Assembly: GCA_017311315.1 (NCBI GenBank) | Contig: CM029647.1 | Location: forward strand, 5,340,576 to 5,404,575 | DNA length: 64,000 nucleotides | From: Dendrocalamus latiflorus | Taxonomy: Eukaryota > Streptophyta > Magnoliopsida > Poales > Poaceae | Direction: 5' to 3' | Shown: piece by piece, positions 54,851 through 64,000 of the stretch | Layout: each line of letters opens with the position of its first letter | Position numbering within the stretch: position 1 is the stretch's first letter | Translations under genes and position numbers: made by a program | The notes under the pieces: model-generated | What the model saw: the letters and a program-made list of their open reading frames with translations, nothing else | Databases searched by the model: none | Told to the model about the DNA's origin: nothing

Positions 54851-55345
54851 CCAATTAATAATGAGACTGCAGGTGAATTTGCCGTGGTTCCATCGGACAA
54901 AGAAAAAAAAATATTTCCCCAAATTTAGGATTGGCTAGATAACTTATGTTAATATCTCACTCTTGTATTTTTTTCTTATTTTTCTTATATATATGACTTT
55001 GTTATTATTATAATATAAATATACGCAGTCGGATCATCCTAGCCTCACCGTTTTTCCTTGAAAAAAAAAGGGACTGCAGGTAGCCCCCGCATGAGGCCAT
55101 GTATTCAAACTAGTAGTCCTCCATCCCTTCGTGCTGAAAGTCATCACTCTATATGGGAAAATTTATGTTTTTGCCACCCTTATGAGGTGAGGGGCAACAG
55201 ATTTGCCACCCTGGCCCGTTGTCAGTGACTCAGGCGGTCCCACATGTAAGTGACAGAGGTAATTGGTCAATCTTAAGAGTGGCAAAAACTCTATATGACA
55301 ACACGTCTTCACCGATTCCCGATCCATTTACCATACGTACTGATA

Positions 55346-56236
55346 AGAGTAACTCCAGCAGACCCCCTACTTGAGCCCTCAAACCTCATATTTGAGAGCC
55401 AGAGCAAAAAACTGCACTCCAGCAGACCCCCTACTTGGCTCTCAAAAATAGGAGGCCTCTCAAATGAGGTCTTCAAGCCCTCATTCCCAGGGGCCCCCTA
55501 CTCTGGCTCTCATTTTCCGTTTTTCCCCGCCTGCGTGAAAATTCACCGCCTCCCCGCTTCCACTCGCCCCCCGCCGCTTCCGCTCGCCCCCCGCCTCCTC
55601 CTCTTCCGCTCGCCCCCCGACGCCTCCGCCCAGCGCCTCCACTCCCCCGCCGCCCCCACCGCGCCCGGCTTCCCCACCGCCCCCTCCACCGCCGCCTCCG
55701 CCTCCGCCCCCTCCCCCGCCGCCCCCTTCCCCGGCGCCTTCGCCCCCTCCACCGCGGCCTCCGCCCCCTCCCCCGCCGCCCCCTTCCCCGGCGCCTCCGC
55801 CCCCTCCACCGCCGCCTCCGCCTCCTCCACCGCGGCCTCCGCCCCCTCCCCCGCCGCCCCCTTCCCCGGCGCCTCCGCCCCCTCCACCGCCGCCTCCGCC
55901 TCCGTCCCCTCCCTCGCCGCCCCCTTCCCCGGCGCCTCCGCCCCCTCCACCGCCGCCTCCGCCCCCGACACGCGGTGGCGGCCGCCGGCGGCTTGGCGCT
56001 CCGCCGACCGCCGGAGAGTGAGGCCGGTGGGGTTTCCCGGCGTTGGAGTTGGACTGAGGGAGAGGGAGAGAATGAGGAGTGGGTCCCATGTGTCAGTTGC
56101 AGTGGAATGGATTTGAGGGCTTAAATTTGAGAGGTGCTGTTGGAGCAGATGTAAAAAAACAGGGCCCTCAAAAGTAGGGGAGCCCTCAAATGAAAAGTAG
56201 GGGCCCTGTTTTGAGGGCTACTGCTGGAGTTGCTCT
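55346..56236. mobile_element. Foldback TIR element (~890 bp) carrying a GC-rich minisatellite
   Basis: The left end AGAGTAACTCCAGCAG pairs with the reverse complement of the right end (AGAGCAACTCCAGCAG). The repeated phrases CCCTACTTGAGCCCTCAAA and TTTGAGGGCT extend the inverted arms. Flanks are TACTGATA (55338-55345) and AACTGATA (56237-56244), seven of eight bases matching, as for a hAT element. The alternative nine-base reading ACTGATAAG would suggest a Mutator-like element. The interior is GC-rich and contains an Ala/Pro/Ser-rich open frame (55295-56116) that I regard as a by-product of the minisatellite. Confidence 0.72.
55680..55965. repeat. GC-rich minisatellite
   Basis: Imperfect tandem units built from CCGCCCCCTTCCCCGGCGCC and TCCGCCCCCTCCACCGCC make about five cycles of 45-65 bp. 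All plus-strand bases are pyrimidines or G with almost no A, so both strands stay open for long distances. Translated, each unit gives an APFPGASAPSTAAS-like peptide. Confidence 0.85.
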
Positions 56237-56369
56237 AACTGATAAGAACAGCTAGGGATGCATGGATCTTTTTTTTTTTTGCTCACTTTTCAGCTTGGAA
56301 TCGAGCAGCAGCGCACATACATGGAGTTCAGTGTACATGCCAGTTCAGCTGTTCCTGTAGTCAGAGGTG

Positions 56370-56760
56370 GCCGTTTCGCCTCGCTTGGAACGGATTCAAC
56401 TCCTAATTTCTAACTTTTGGTCTGTATTTTTTGTTTTTTTTATCTTTCGGACTTTTTTGTTTTCTTCTTCTTTTTCTTTACATTCTCTGTGCTAATATAA
56501 CCTTTTTATTTTTTATATTTAATTATACAAAATAAATTAATAGCAATTACAGTGCAAAATAAGACATAATCTCCGGCTTATAAGCCACTTTAGTGCTATC
56601 GGGCACGCTTAGGTAGTGCTTCAAACGGCTTAAAAGCTATGTCTTTTGGTTTTTGTTTAGTATTTTGGTTGTAATTGCACTGCAGCGGTTGTTAGCTTTT
56701 CTGAGTCAAAAAAATAATTAAGAAAATTGAAAAACACTGATATATTTTTGGAACAATGTA
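56370..56760. mobile_element. Two adjacent AT-rich MITE family B fragments
   Basis: The first (about 56370-56620) has GTGCTAATATAACCTTTTTA, ATATTTAATTATACAAAATA and AATAGCAATTACAGTGC. The second (about 56615-56760) begins again at GTAGTGCTTCAAACGGCTT in inverted order (GTAATTGCACTGCAGCGGTT). Head-to-head fragments of the same family lie side by side. Confidence 0.45.
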
Positions 56761-58849
56761 AAAAATATCACTAACGTGAAACCTGGTAGTCGGCTGCCCA
56801 GCTCTCCACATGCAACAACGAGTATAGAAAGAAAAATTCAGCAGCACTATTGCCCCGAACCCAATTCCGCGCTCGATCTGAACACATGGTACCAGATAAT
56901 CACGAAGAAAATCGCGCAGATTGTAAAGCACGCATAAGCTAGCGACATGCGCGGGGATCACTGGCTTGCCAGCCCGAGTTAATTCGAGGTGCTTTTCTTC
57001 TGGTCGGTCGGTCTCGCCCGGCTGTTCCATTTGATCGTACGCCCAATCAGCTGGCCCATGAATGAAAGAGAAGGACGGGTGCAAGCGTACGAGAGGAGAG
57101 GACTCTGGGATCATTTCTGTTGGCGTTGCTAGCTAGTTAATTATAAGACTGAAGACTTGCGATTAGAGGAGTTGAATAAGAGTCAACAATATTATGAGAT
57201 ATTTTCAAAAAAAAAAAGTTAAAGCGGAAGTACGACTTCAAGTTCTTCACTCCAATAACTATAAAAAGTTATAAAGTTTAGAAGCTAATCACTAACGTGA
57301 AAAAAACCAAACAAAATTGAGCAAATCGGTAATACCACCGCTATAATAAATCAGCATAGGAACAGTAAAATCAGTACAATTTTAAAACTGAAAATCAATG
57401 GAACTTTTGATCCGTTGGTCTAAATGACTTGAAACTTAGCATACACTTTCGTTAGGATGTTAGGAACCTATTTCAATCAATGACTGAGATAATCGTTGCC
57501 AAATTTTTGATCCTTTTTTCCCATTTGAGTGAAGGAAGCACTAAAACCAGGCGAAAACAGGAAATCTTGATCTGTTGTTACTCGTGAGTTCTATATAATC
57601 TAGGCGACCTTAGATGGATTTTCACATGTCATAGCAAGTTAGATCACAGCATGAATCTAATCCAAATCACCCATAAGAGCAAAATCTCAAAACACCTCTC
57701 TCTTAAGGAAAATGAGACGAACTCAAGAACTTCGTCCAGGTCATGTTTATATTGATGGGATCTTATCTCCAAGATATATCTCTATGAATCCACCTCTTAC
57801 ACACCCTTGATACCTGGAAGGATCAAGAAGGGAAAATCCAAACAAGAAAGTGAATCAAATCAAAAGTACAAGAGGGGATCTATGACACAACTCACTTGGG
57901 CAAAATTTAGATGTTCATATCACTTGGAGAGGAATGTTTTACAGCTAATTCCTCAGGATAGCATAACTCTAAGCCTAGAACACACATATAAAGGCTCCAA
58001 CACAAGAAAATCCTAACCCTAATTTCTCAAAGTCATAAAAGGTATAAGTAGTGTCAAATACACATTACTCTTATGGGACTACCACCAGATGGTCTTATAA
58101 TCCCCCAATTGATGAGTAATTTGACAAACACACATAAGGCAAGAATTTTAGTTTGAATTTTGGACTTTTAAAGCACACAAGTTGTAAGAGCCACTAGTGG
58201 TCTAGATGTAAGACAAAGATGGAACATGACTATAGTGGCAAGATGTGGAATGGTGCTAAGACCTAGAAAGAGCAATATTTCAATAAAAACTCCAATTCAC
58301 ATATAAAACTCCTCAAATAACACAATTTTGCTCATGATCCAAATAAAAAAATAATTGTTCATCATGACCATTGTCATAGCAAGATAAAATTCCACAAGAA
58401 CAAGTAAGAACAATTTTGTCTACGCGTCGCCGTCACTTTGGTTCGTGAAGGGTCGCCTCGGTCCATGCGCCCTGCTGCCTTGACACTAACCTATTTACGG
58501 GTATCCCACTCATACTATCTTTTCCAAAAGGATTCCTTGTTTTCATTAAAACTAGTTTTTGTAAAATCAAAGTCTAATATATGAAAAACATTACTTAGCA
58601 TGTCCGTGATAGTGGACACAGCTATCCAAGATAGTTTGTAACTCTGTAGAGATGTATAACTTTACCCACAAGAAACATACCCTCGTTTTGCCACACGATC
58701 AATACACTTCCTTAGGTGTGCGACAGAAAGTTCATAACAAGGCCTTTACAATATTAAGTCGTCAACTTGGTCACACCACCACTAAGGTTTCACCATAACA
58801 TGAATCTATAAGTTCGAACCTCTTCTAGTGCCATGTGAAACTTCTGTCG
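56761..58849. other. Intergenic or decayed retroelement sequence, no gene seen
   Basis: Mostly AT-rich DNA without recognisable domains; open frames are short. The right part may be internal or flanking sequence of the element marked by the direct repeats at 58850 and 62608. Confidence 0.4.
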
Positions 58850-59600
58850 TGCCTTGCTTGAGCCTAATCATCGTGCCCAGATTTTTTTGACTACCCCTCA
58901 GCTCAACTCCAACCTAGTCCCGGTCCATGCGATCGACCATGGCTACCTCTAAGCATCCTACACATCAAAGATCAAGAATTGTTTTTAGGCATAAGTTCTT
59001 CATAATTTAACCCATGTTAGTCCAATATGCTTCATGCCTCATGAATGCAATGACCTAGACCCAAAAACTCAACGCACGACCAATTTTCCAAAAACACCAA
59101 AACCCATCGGCCAAGAACAGGTCATGGCCGGTCTGACTGCCATTGGCCGGTTGGTCAGACGGCCAGCCAGGTTAGACTGCACCCCTCATGCCAGTCTGAT
59201 TGCCAGCCCAGAGCACCGGAGTAAACCTCTTTGGAAATTTCGCAAATTGATATGTAGTTTTTGCTCAAACCTCCATTTGAGGTGAAGCCTAGTGCAAAAA
59301 CATCTCTAAACACTCCTACACATTAGCTTGGTATTGTAATGCCAAAAGCCAACTAGGCATGTCAGACCGCATGGACAATATCGGTCTGACAACCCCTGGA
59401 AAAATGTCTAAGGGCTACTCGGCTAGTCTGACCGGCCATCCAAATTGGTCTGTCTGGCTCCTCAAATCGGCCAGACCGCCACTTGGCAAGCAGCTCTGAA
59501 AAACTGCAAATTTTTGCGAATGCAATCCAACTTGGCATGATTGCAAATTGCTAATTATTCAGCATACAAATACCATAGACATTCTCAACATGGTTCTTCA
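58850..59600. repeat. Direct repeat copy 1 of a large decayed retroelement
   Basis: It aligns with 62608-63300 through GTGCCTTGCTTGAG, ATCAACCATGGCTACCTCT-like, AATTTTCCAAAAACACCAAAA, GAGCACCGGAGTAAACCTCT, CTCCATTTGAGGT and CCAAATTGGTCTG landmarks. It contains many GGTCTGACC/GGTCAGAC motifs. I interpret the pair as diverged LTRs, or parts of them, of a grass retrotransposon. The family is not assigned. Confidence 0.6.
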
Positions 59601-62600
59601 ATATCCCTCTTGATTAATATATTGGTAATACTCAAAAATGCAAATGAGAGCACAATCAAGTTGGTTTTTGAAAATAAAAAATAATTTATGAAAGAGAGCT
59701 CCACTTGGTCCAAGAGATGCAAGTAAGCAGAAGTGACAAGTTTTCCACAAAAAGCTTTAACTTCATCATTCATACGAAAGATCAATTATTCTACTTGACC
59801 TTAGTCATGGTGAGAAGAGATCACAAAAATCAAGAAAAGCTCAATTGCTCCCCCTTTCATGCAAAATTCTTCCTTGCATGTAAATGCTCGACTAGACCAT
59901 TTCAGGCTTAATGCACTTACAAAGAGCATTTTTGGCATATTTCTCCGCTTTGATAATGAATTCATTAAGGTTAAACCCTTTTTGAGGGACAAAGAAAGAG
60001 CATAAGAGATAGCATGATGCAAATAGAATGCCTAAAATTTTATTCATTTAGTCTTAGCAAGGAGCTGTGAAAACTATCCATGTCGATTAAAACAATAATT
60101 GCCACATGCCACATGATGAGTAGAATCTATCTAGATCATGACAATTCATATATAGCAAAGTATAGCCAAACTAGTACAAGATTAATAATTAAATCAATTT
60201 GAGTACATGTCAAGGTGATCAAACTCCTAGTTCAGGCAAGCAATATCAATATGCTCAATGGAACCAAAAAGCTATAACTGAATCATCTAGAGTGCTACAA
60301 GTTCAAAATTGAACTATTTTGTTCAAGCACTTAGAATTGAGCATAATTAGCATATTTTGCACTTATAAAAACACATTTTTAGCCTTATCTTATAAAGCAA
60401 ATCCAAGACTAAGAGCTATCCACAACTGCCTCTTAAGCTTCAATCAACTTTTACAGTTCTTTGGTTTCTTCACTTTAATTTGTCATGTGTTAAATCTCAA
60501 GCCTTTGAGACCATCCCCAAGCGATAAGCTTAAGAGAATGGTCATAGTCTCTAAAACTCCCCCTAAGTTCATGCCTACTGTAATGGCAAAACCGTTTTAT
60601 GAGAAAGAATTAGTGGAATTAGTTTTTCGTATATAAAAGAGATAATTTTTCATTTTATTTTCTAGTTTAAGAATAATGAGGTACTCCTGAGTCCATAAGC
60701 AATACCCATCCGTAGCAGCAAAAGACTAGGAGAAGTAAACTCATACTTCAACAAAGAACTAGCATAGCTTAATCTAAACTAGCTCAAATCATAGTAAGGA
60801 GCAATTTTATGATAGTACATCATACATGAGTAATAGTCATACCTCCATGGAAATTTAGATAGATCTAGCTGCAGAAAATTAGATTTGCATTATCTTACAA
60901 TAAATGCAACAAAGACTCAAACTCCCCCTCAAACCAAGCAAGAAAGGCAAATAACCTTAAACTCCCCTCAAGAAGTAAAATGAGAGAAACAAAAGGCCAA
61001 AAGAGTGCAAATGAGATAAATCTCAAACTCGACAAAAAGATCACTACTCTACATTTCTCAACATGGGTTCCAAAGAGATAGAGAATCAATGCAAGATATC
61101 AATTATAGAATTGATACCATTTGCATAAAAAAACAGTTGGAGAAATAGAATCCGAGGTAAGAGACTACAACCAACTGGAAGAGACTAGGGCCACTAAGGT
61201 CTAAACAACATGCACAAGACAACTAGTCCAAGATACAACCCTCTACTCCACAAAGATCTCTAGGCTAAGAGAAACATAAGCCAAGGAGCGAATCAACACC
61301 ACTAGGTATCCCTACCACTAAATACTAGTGACTGAAGCAGTAAACTCAACCTAAACAAGATAAAATATTCTAGAAGACCTAAATAAGAGATGACACTCTT
61401 GAGAAAGACAAACTCAAGAGAATAACCTATCCAACCCTAGATCCTCAACTAAACCCAAATGATATGCAATAATGACAATGAAAATTAAGACTATAAAAAG
61501 AGCTTAAGTAGTGATACCACTTCTCCATGTGACCACTTGTAGAAATCACCATTTGTAAATGTGTAGTTTATATCACTTGTTGATGAAGCACGAGCACGGT
61601 GCAACCTCAAAGTTGATAGACATCACCAGAACTCTATGTGAGGAAGATCCGAAAGCAGCATCCATGATATCCGTGATCTTCTCACCGCCGGAAAAGTCTA
61701 TCTCAAAGAGACAAGAGCCATCAGTGCCTCAGTACTGCGGTTAGTGACAAAAGACTTAAGAATCCAGTATTGGGACACACGACATATAGGATCAACAGTA
61801 AAATAACCATACGAGGGGTTAGCATGAAAAACATGTGAATGAACACGAGCATTATCTAGACCTCTCTTGGGCACTCTTCTAAGTCCACTAGCAAAAGACC
61901 TATGCTCCCCCTATCTAGCAAAATCAACAAGATCAAGAACACATCATAAAGATGAACAAGATTGATCTATTGCAACTTATAAATGTTTGATTTACAGCCA
62001 CTCTACTATCGAGGACAGAGATTTCTCACCCAAACCCTAGAAGAAGGAGGTTGTTGCTTTCCCTTTGGAAACCCTTACCCTAGCCACCAACCTCTCCCCT
62101 ACTCAAATAGATGAGGCAACTAGTCCACATCTAAACCTAATAGATACTATTCATTAGCACAACCAGGAAAACCTGTTAACCCCACACATCAGGTTTTGTG
62201 CTCACACAAGACTTATGCACGCTTTTTAAAACATATAAGTCCCAACCAACTAAGGAGCAAGCTTCCATTCATTTAGCCTCATCAGCACCTTCTTGACCTA
62301 AACCGCTCTCCAAACACCCTCCAAGTGTTGTAGTTTTGGTCTCTTCACCATTTCTAGTATTTTGGCTTTTTCGCCAAAACACCTTCACCTTGATTGTGGG
62401 CCTCACCTCTTCCTCAAGCCTAGTCTATGGTTAACTCCTACTTTGCAAGCAATCCCCATACTTGCAATGCGTAGGTTCACCAATGACTCACGTATCAGCA
62501 AGTCTCTCCGTGTTGGTTTCCCCCAATCACGCCTCACTTGTATCGACCACACCATTCAACTACTGCTCAAACCTTCCCTTCAACATTCCTTGTCTTCTCC

Positions 62601-62607
62601 CGTGCCT
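59601..62607. other. Decayed retroelement interior, non-coding
   Basis: On the minus strand there are several polypurine-tract-like runs: AAAGGGGGAGCAATTG near 59850, TTAGGGGGAGTTTTAG near 60555 and GAGGGGGAGTTTGAG near 60918. A methionine-tRNA primer-like TGGTATCAATTC lies near 61120. Multiple tracts of this kind are a feature of Sirevirus-type Copia elements, but no polymerase domain survives, so the assignment is tentative. Confidence 0.4.
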
Positions 62608-63300
62608 TGCTTGAGTTTAACCATCGTGCCCGGCTTTCTTGATTACACCTCAGCTCATCCCCAAGCCTAGTCTCGATCCATGCCATCAACCATGGCTACC
62701 TCTCAGCACCCTACATATCAAAGATCAAGAATTATTTCTGGGCATAAATTCTTCATAACTGGACCCACATTAGTCCATATATGTTTCATGCATCATGAAT
62801 GTAATGACCTAGACCCAAAAATTCAACCCACGATCAATTTTCCAAAAACACCAAAACCCGTCAGCCAAGAATAGGTCATGACCAGTTTGACCGCCATTGG
62901 CCGTTTGGTTTGACTGCCAGGCCAGAGCACCGGAGTAAACCTCTCTGAAAATTCGGTAAACTGATACCTAGTGTTTGCTCAAATCTCCATTTGAGGTTAA
63001 ACCAAGTGCAAAGATATTTCTAGACGCTCCTACATATTAGTTTGGTGTCGAAATGCCAAAAGCTAATTGGGCCATTCAGACCACATAGATAATGCCAAAC
63101 TGACCGTCCCTGGCAAAAATGCCTGAGAGGATACTCAACAGGCCTAACAGGCTATCCAAATTGGTCTGATTGGTTCCTCAAATCGGTTAGACTGTTACCT
63201 GACAAACAGCTTGAAAAAAAATCACAAACTTTCACAAATATAAATTTTAGTTTGATATGATTGTCAATTTTTCAACATATATAGATGCCATAGACATTCT
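62608..63300. repeat. Direct repeat copy 2 of a large decayed retroelement
   Basis: In the same orientation as 58850-59600, about 3.76 kb downstream, with perhaps 80-85% similarity by eye. It shares the landmarks listed for copy 1, ending near the ATGATTGTCAATTTT block. Confidence 0.6.
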
Positions 63301-64000
63301 CGACGAAGTTCTTCAAGCGTTCGTCTGGTTCCACGCCGACCAAACAGGTGTGGATGATTATATAGGTCCGCATTCTCAAATGAAAAGATATGCACCTTGA
63401 AAGCGTATGATATAATACTGGGCCATTTTCCCTTGGCTTTTCGGAGGGCAAATGAAGCAGCAGTTTCTTCTCTCACATCACCAACCAACCCCAATTAAAC
63501 TTGAAAAGCGAGCGAGGGATCGGAGGAGGCCACGTACGTAAGAGCAAGCGGCAGCATCATAAATTCGGAATTAATCGGTATGGGGCATGTACACTAGGGT
63601 GGTATGGCCTTTAATCGTGCACGTAGGAGGCACTCTCTTTTGTTCGTGTAGTACTCCATTGACTTGTTGCGTTGTATCGATTGATTATTTGCTGAACATT
63701 TTGGTGGTTTTAATACCCACCAATTAATTCCATAGTCCTCAGACTTTAAAAATCGCGAGCAGGCTCACAAGGCCCTAGCTAGGCTCTTGTACAAAAGAAA
63801 AGAAGGTTATGATCTTTTGAGCTACGATTGATATATTTTGCCTATATTTTTTAAAATAACAGTGGACAACGAAGGTATTAATATAGATAATACATATAGT
63901 TTTGAACTTGGAAAGAGATTTAGAGAATCCGCTTAACGAAGCGGGTGGGCCCAAAGACTTGTGAATGAAAGCCCTTTTTGACACAAAAAATCCAAAACAA
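63301..64000. other. Right-edge sequence, no gene recognised
   Basis: Open frames are short and without domains. Nothing is recognised up to the window edge. Confidence 0.4.

Noticed and set aside
55295..56116. 273-codon Ala/Pro/Ser-rich frame and the opposing Gly-rich frame as genes
   Set aside because: Both span a GC-rich minisatellite inside a TIR element. Their composition follows from the repeat and no domain or promoter is evident.

Overview
The window is plant nuclear DNA, almost certainly from a grass. The evidence is intron-containing genes with GC-rich 5' ends, plant-specific families (a CAT-type amino-acid permease, a DUF616/TOD1-MUCI70-like protein, a plastid DAD1/EG1-like lipase), a monocot-style MOS1 gene fragment, and dense grass-type transposons (Copia, LINEs, Tourist/PIF-like and hAT-like MITEs). 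No bacterial or organellar operon, CRISPR array, rRNA or tRNA gene was seen.

Layout. (1) 1-1140, minus: 5' part of a cationic amino-acid transporter running off the left edge. (2) 1141-6143: intergenic, with a 70-bp tandem duplication and several MITEs. (3) 6144-7289, plus: four-exon gene for a plastid-targeted-looking TPR-like protein. It is convergent with (4) 16689-7581, minus: a DUF616 gene of four exons (465 aa as reconstructed) whose second intron is inflated to about 7 kb by (5) a very young, apparently intact Copia element at 8982-15472. That element landed inside an older MITE. (6) 16690-23425: repeats (LINE 3' relic, a ~195-bp tandem array, a degenerate LTR-like element, a Tourist-like MITE). 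(7) about 23.8-32.6 kb, plus: a decayed class-3 lipase (diacylglycerol-lipase-like) pseudogene, broken by a LINE inside an exon, frameshifts and a nonsense codon. A hAT-like MITE is nested in that LINE. (8) 32.9-34.7 kb: a chimeric retroposon carrying a duplicated N-terminal fragment of a MOS1-like gene and ending in a LINE-type poly(A) tail. (9) 35.3-36.5 kb: a short non-autonomous LTR element. (10) 37.6-39.3 kb: a solo-LTR-like element, inverted relative to the copy at 20.5-21.8 kb. (11) 39.3-47.5 kb: gene-poor. (12) 47479-48849, plus: an intronless DAD1/EG1-like phospholipase A1. (13) 48.9-64 kb: MITEs, a three-exon fragment of a plastid 3-oxoacyl-ACP reductase gene, a TIR element with a GC-rich minisatellite, and a relic region with a 0.7-kb direct repeat pair.

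The intact host genes do not form an obvious pathway; they look like ordinary neighbours among transposons. The strongest observations are the Copia-in-MITE-in-intron nesting at the DUF616 gene, a possible LTR-encoded spliced leader exon for the Copia gag, and the pseudogene stratigraphy at 24-33 kb. I did not find convincing evidence of a wholly new biological system. All intron boundaries, target-site duplications and alignments were read by eye without a database search.
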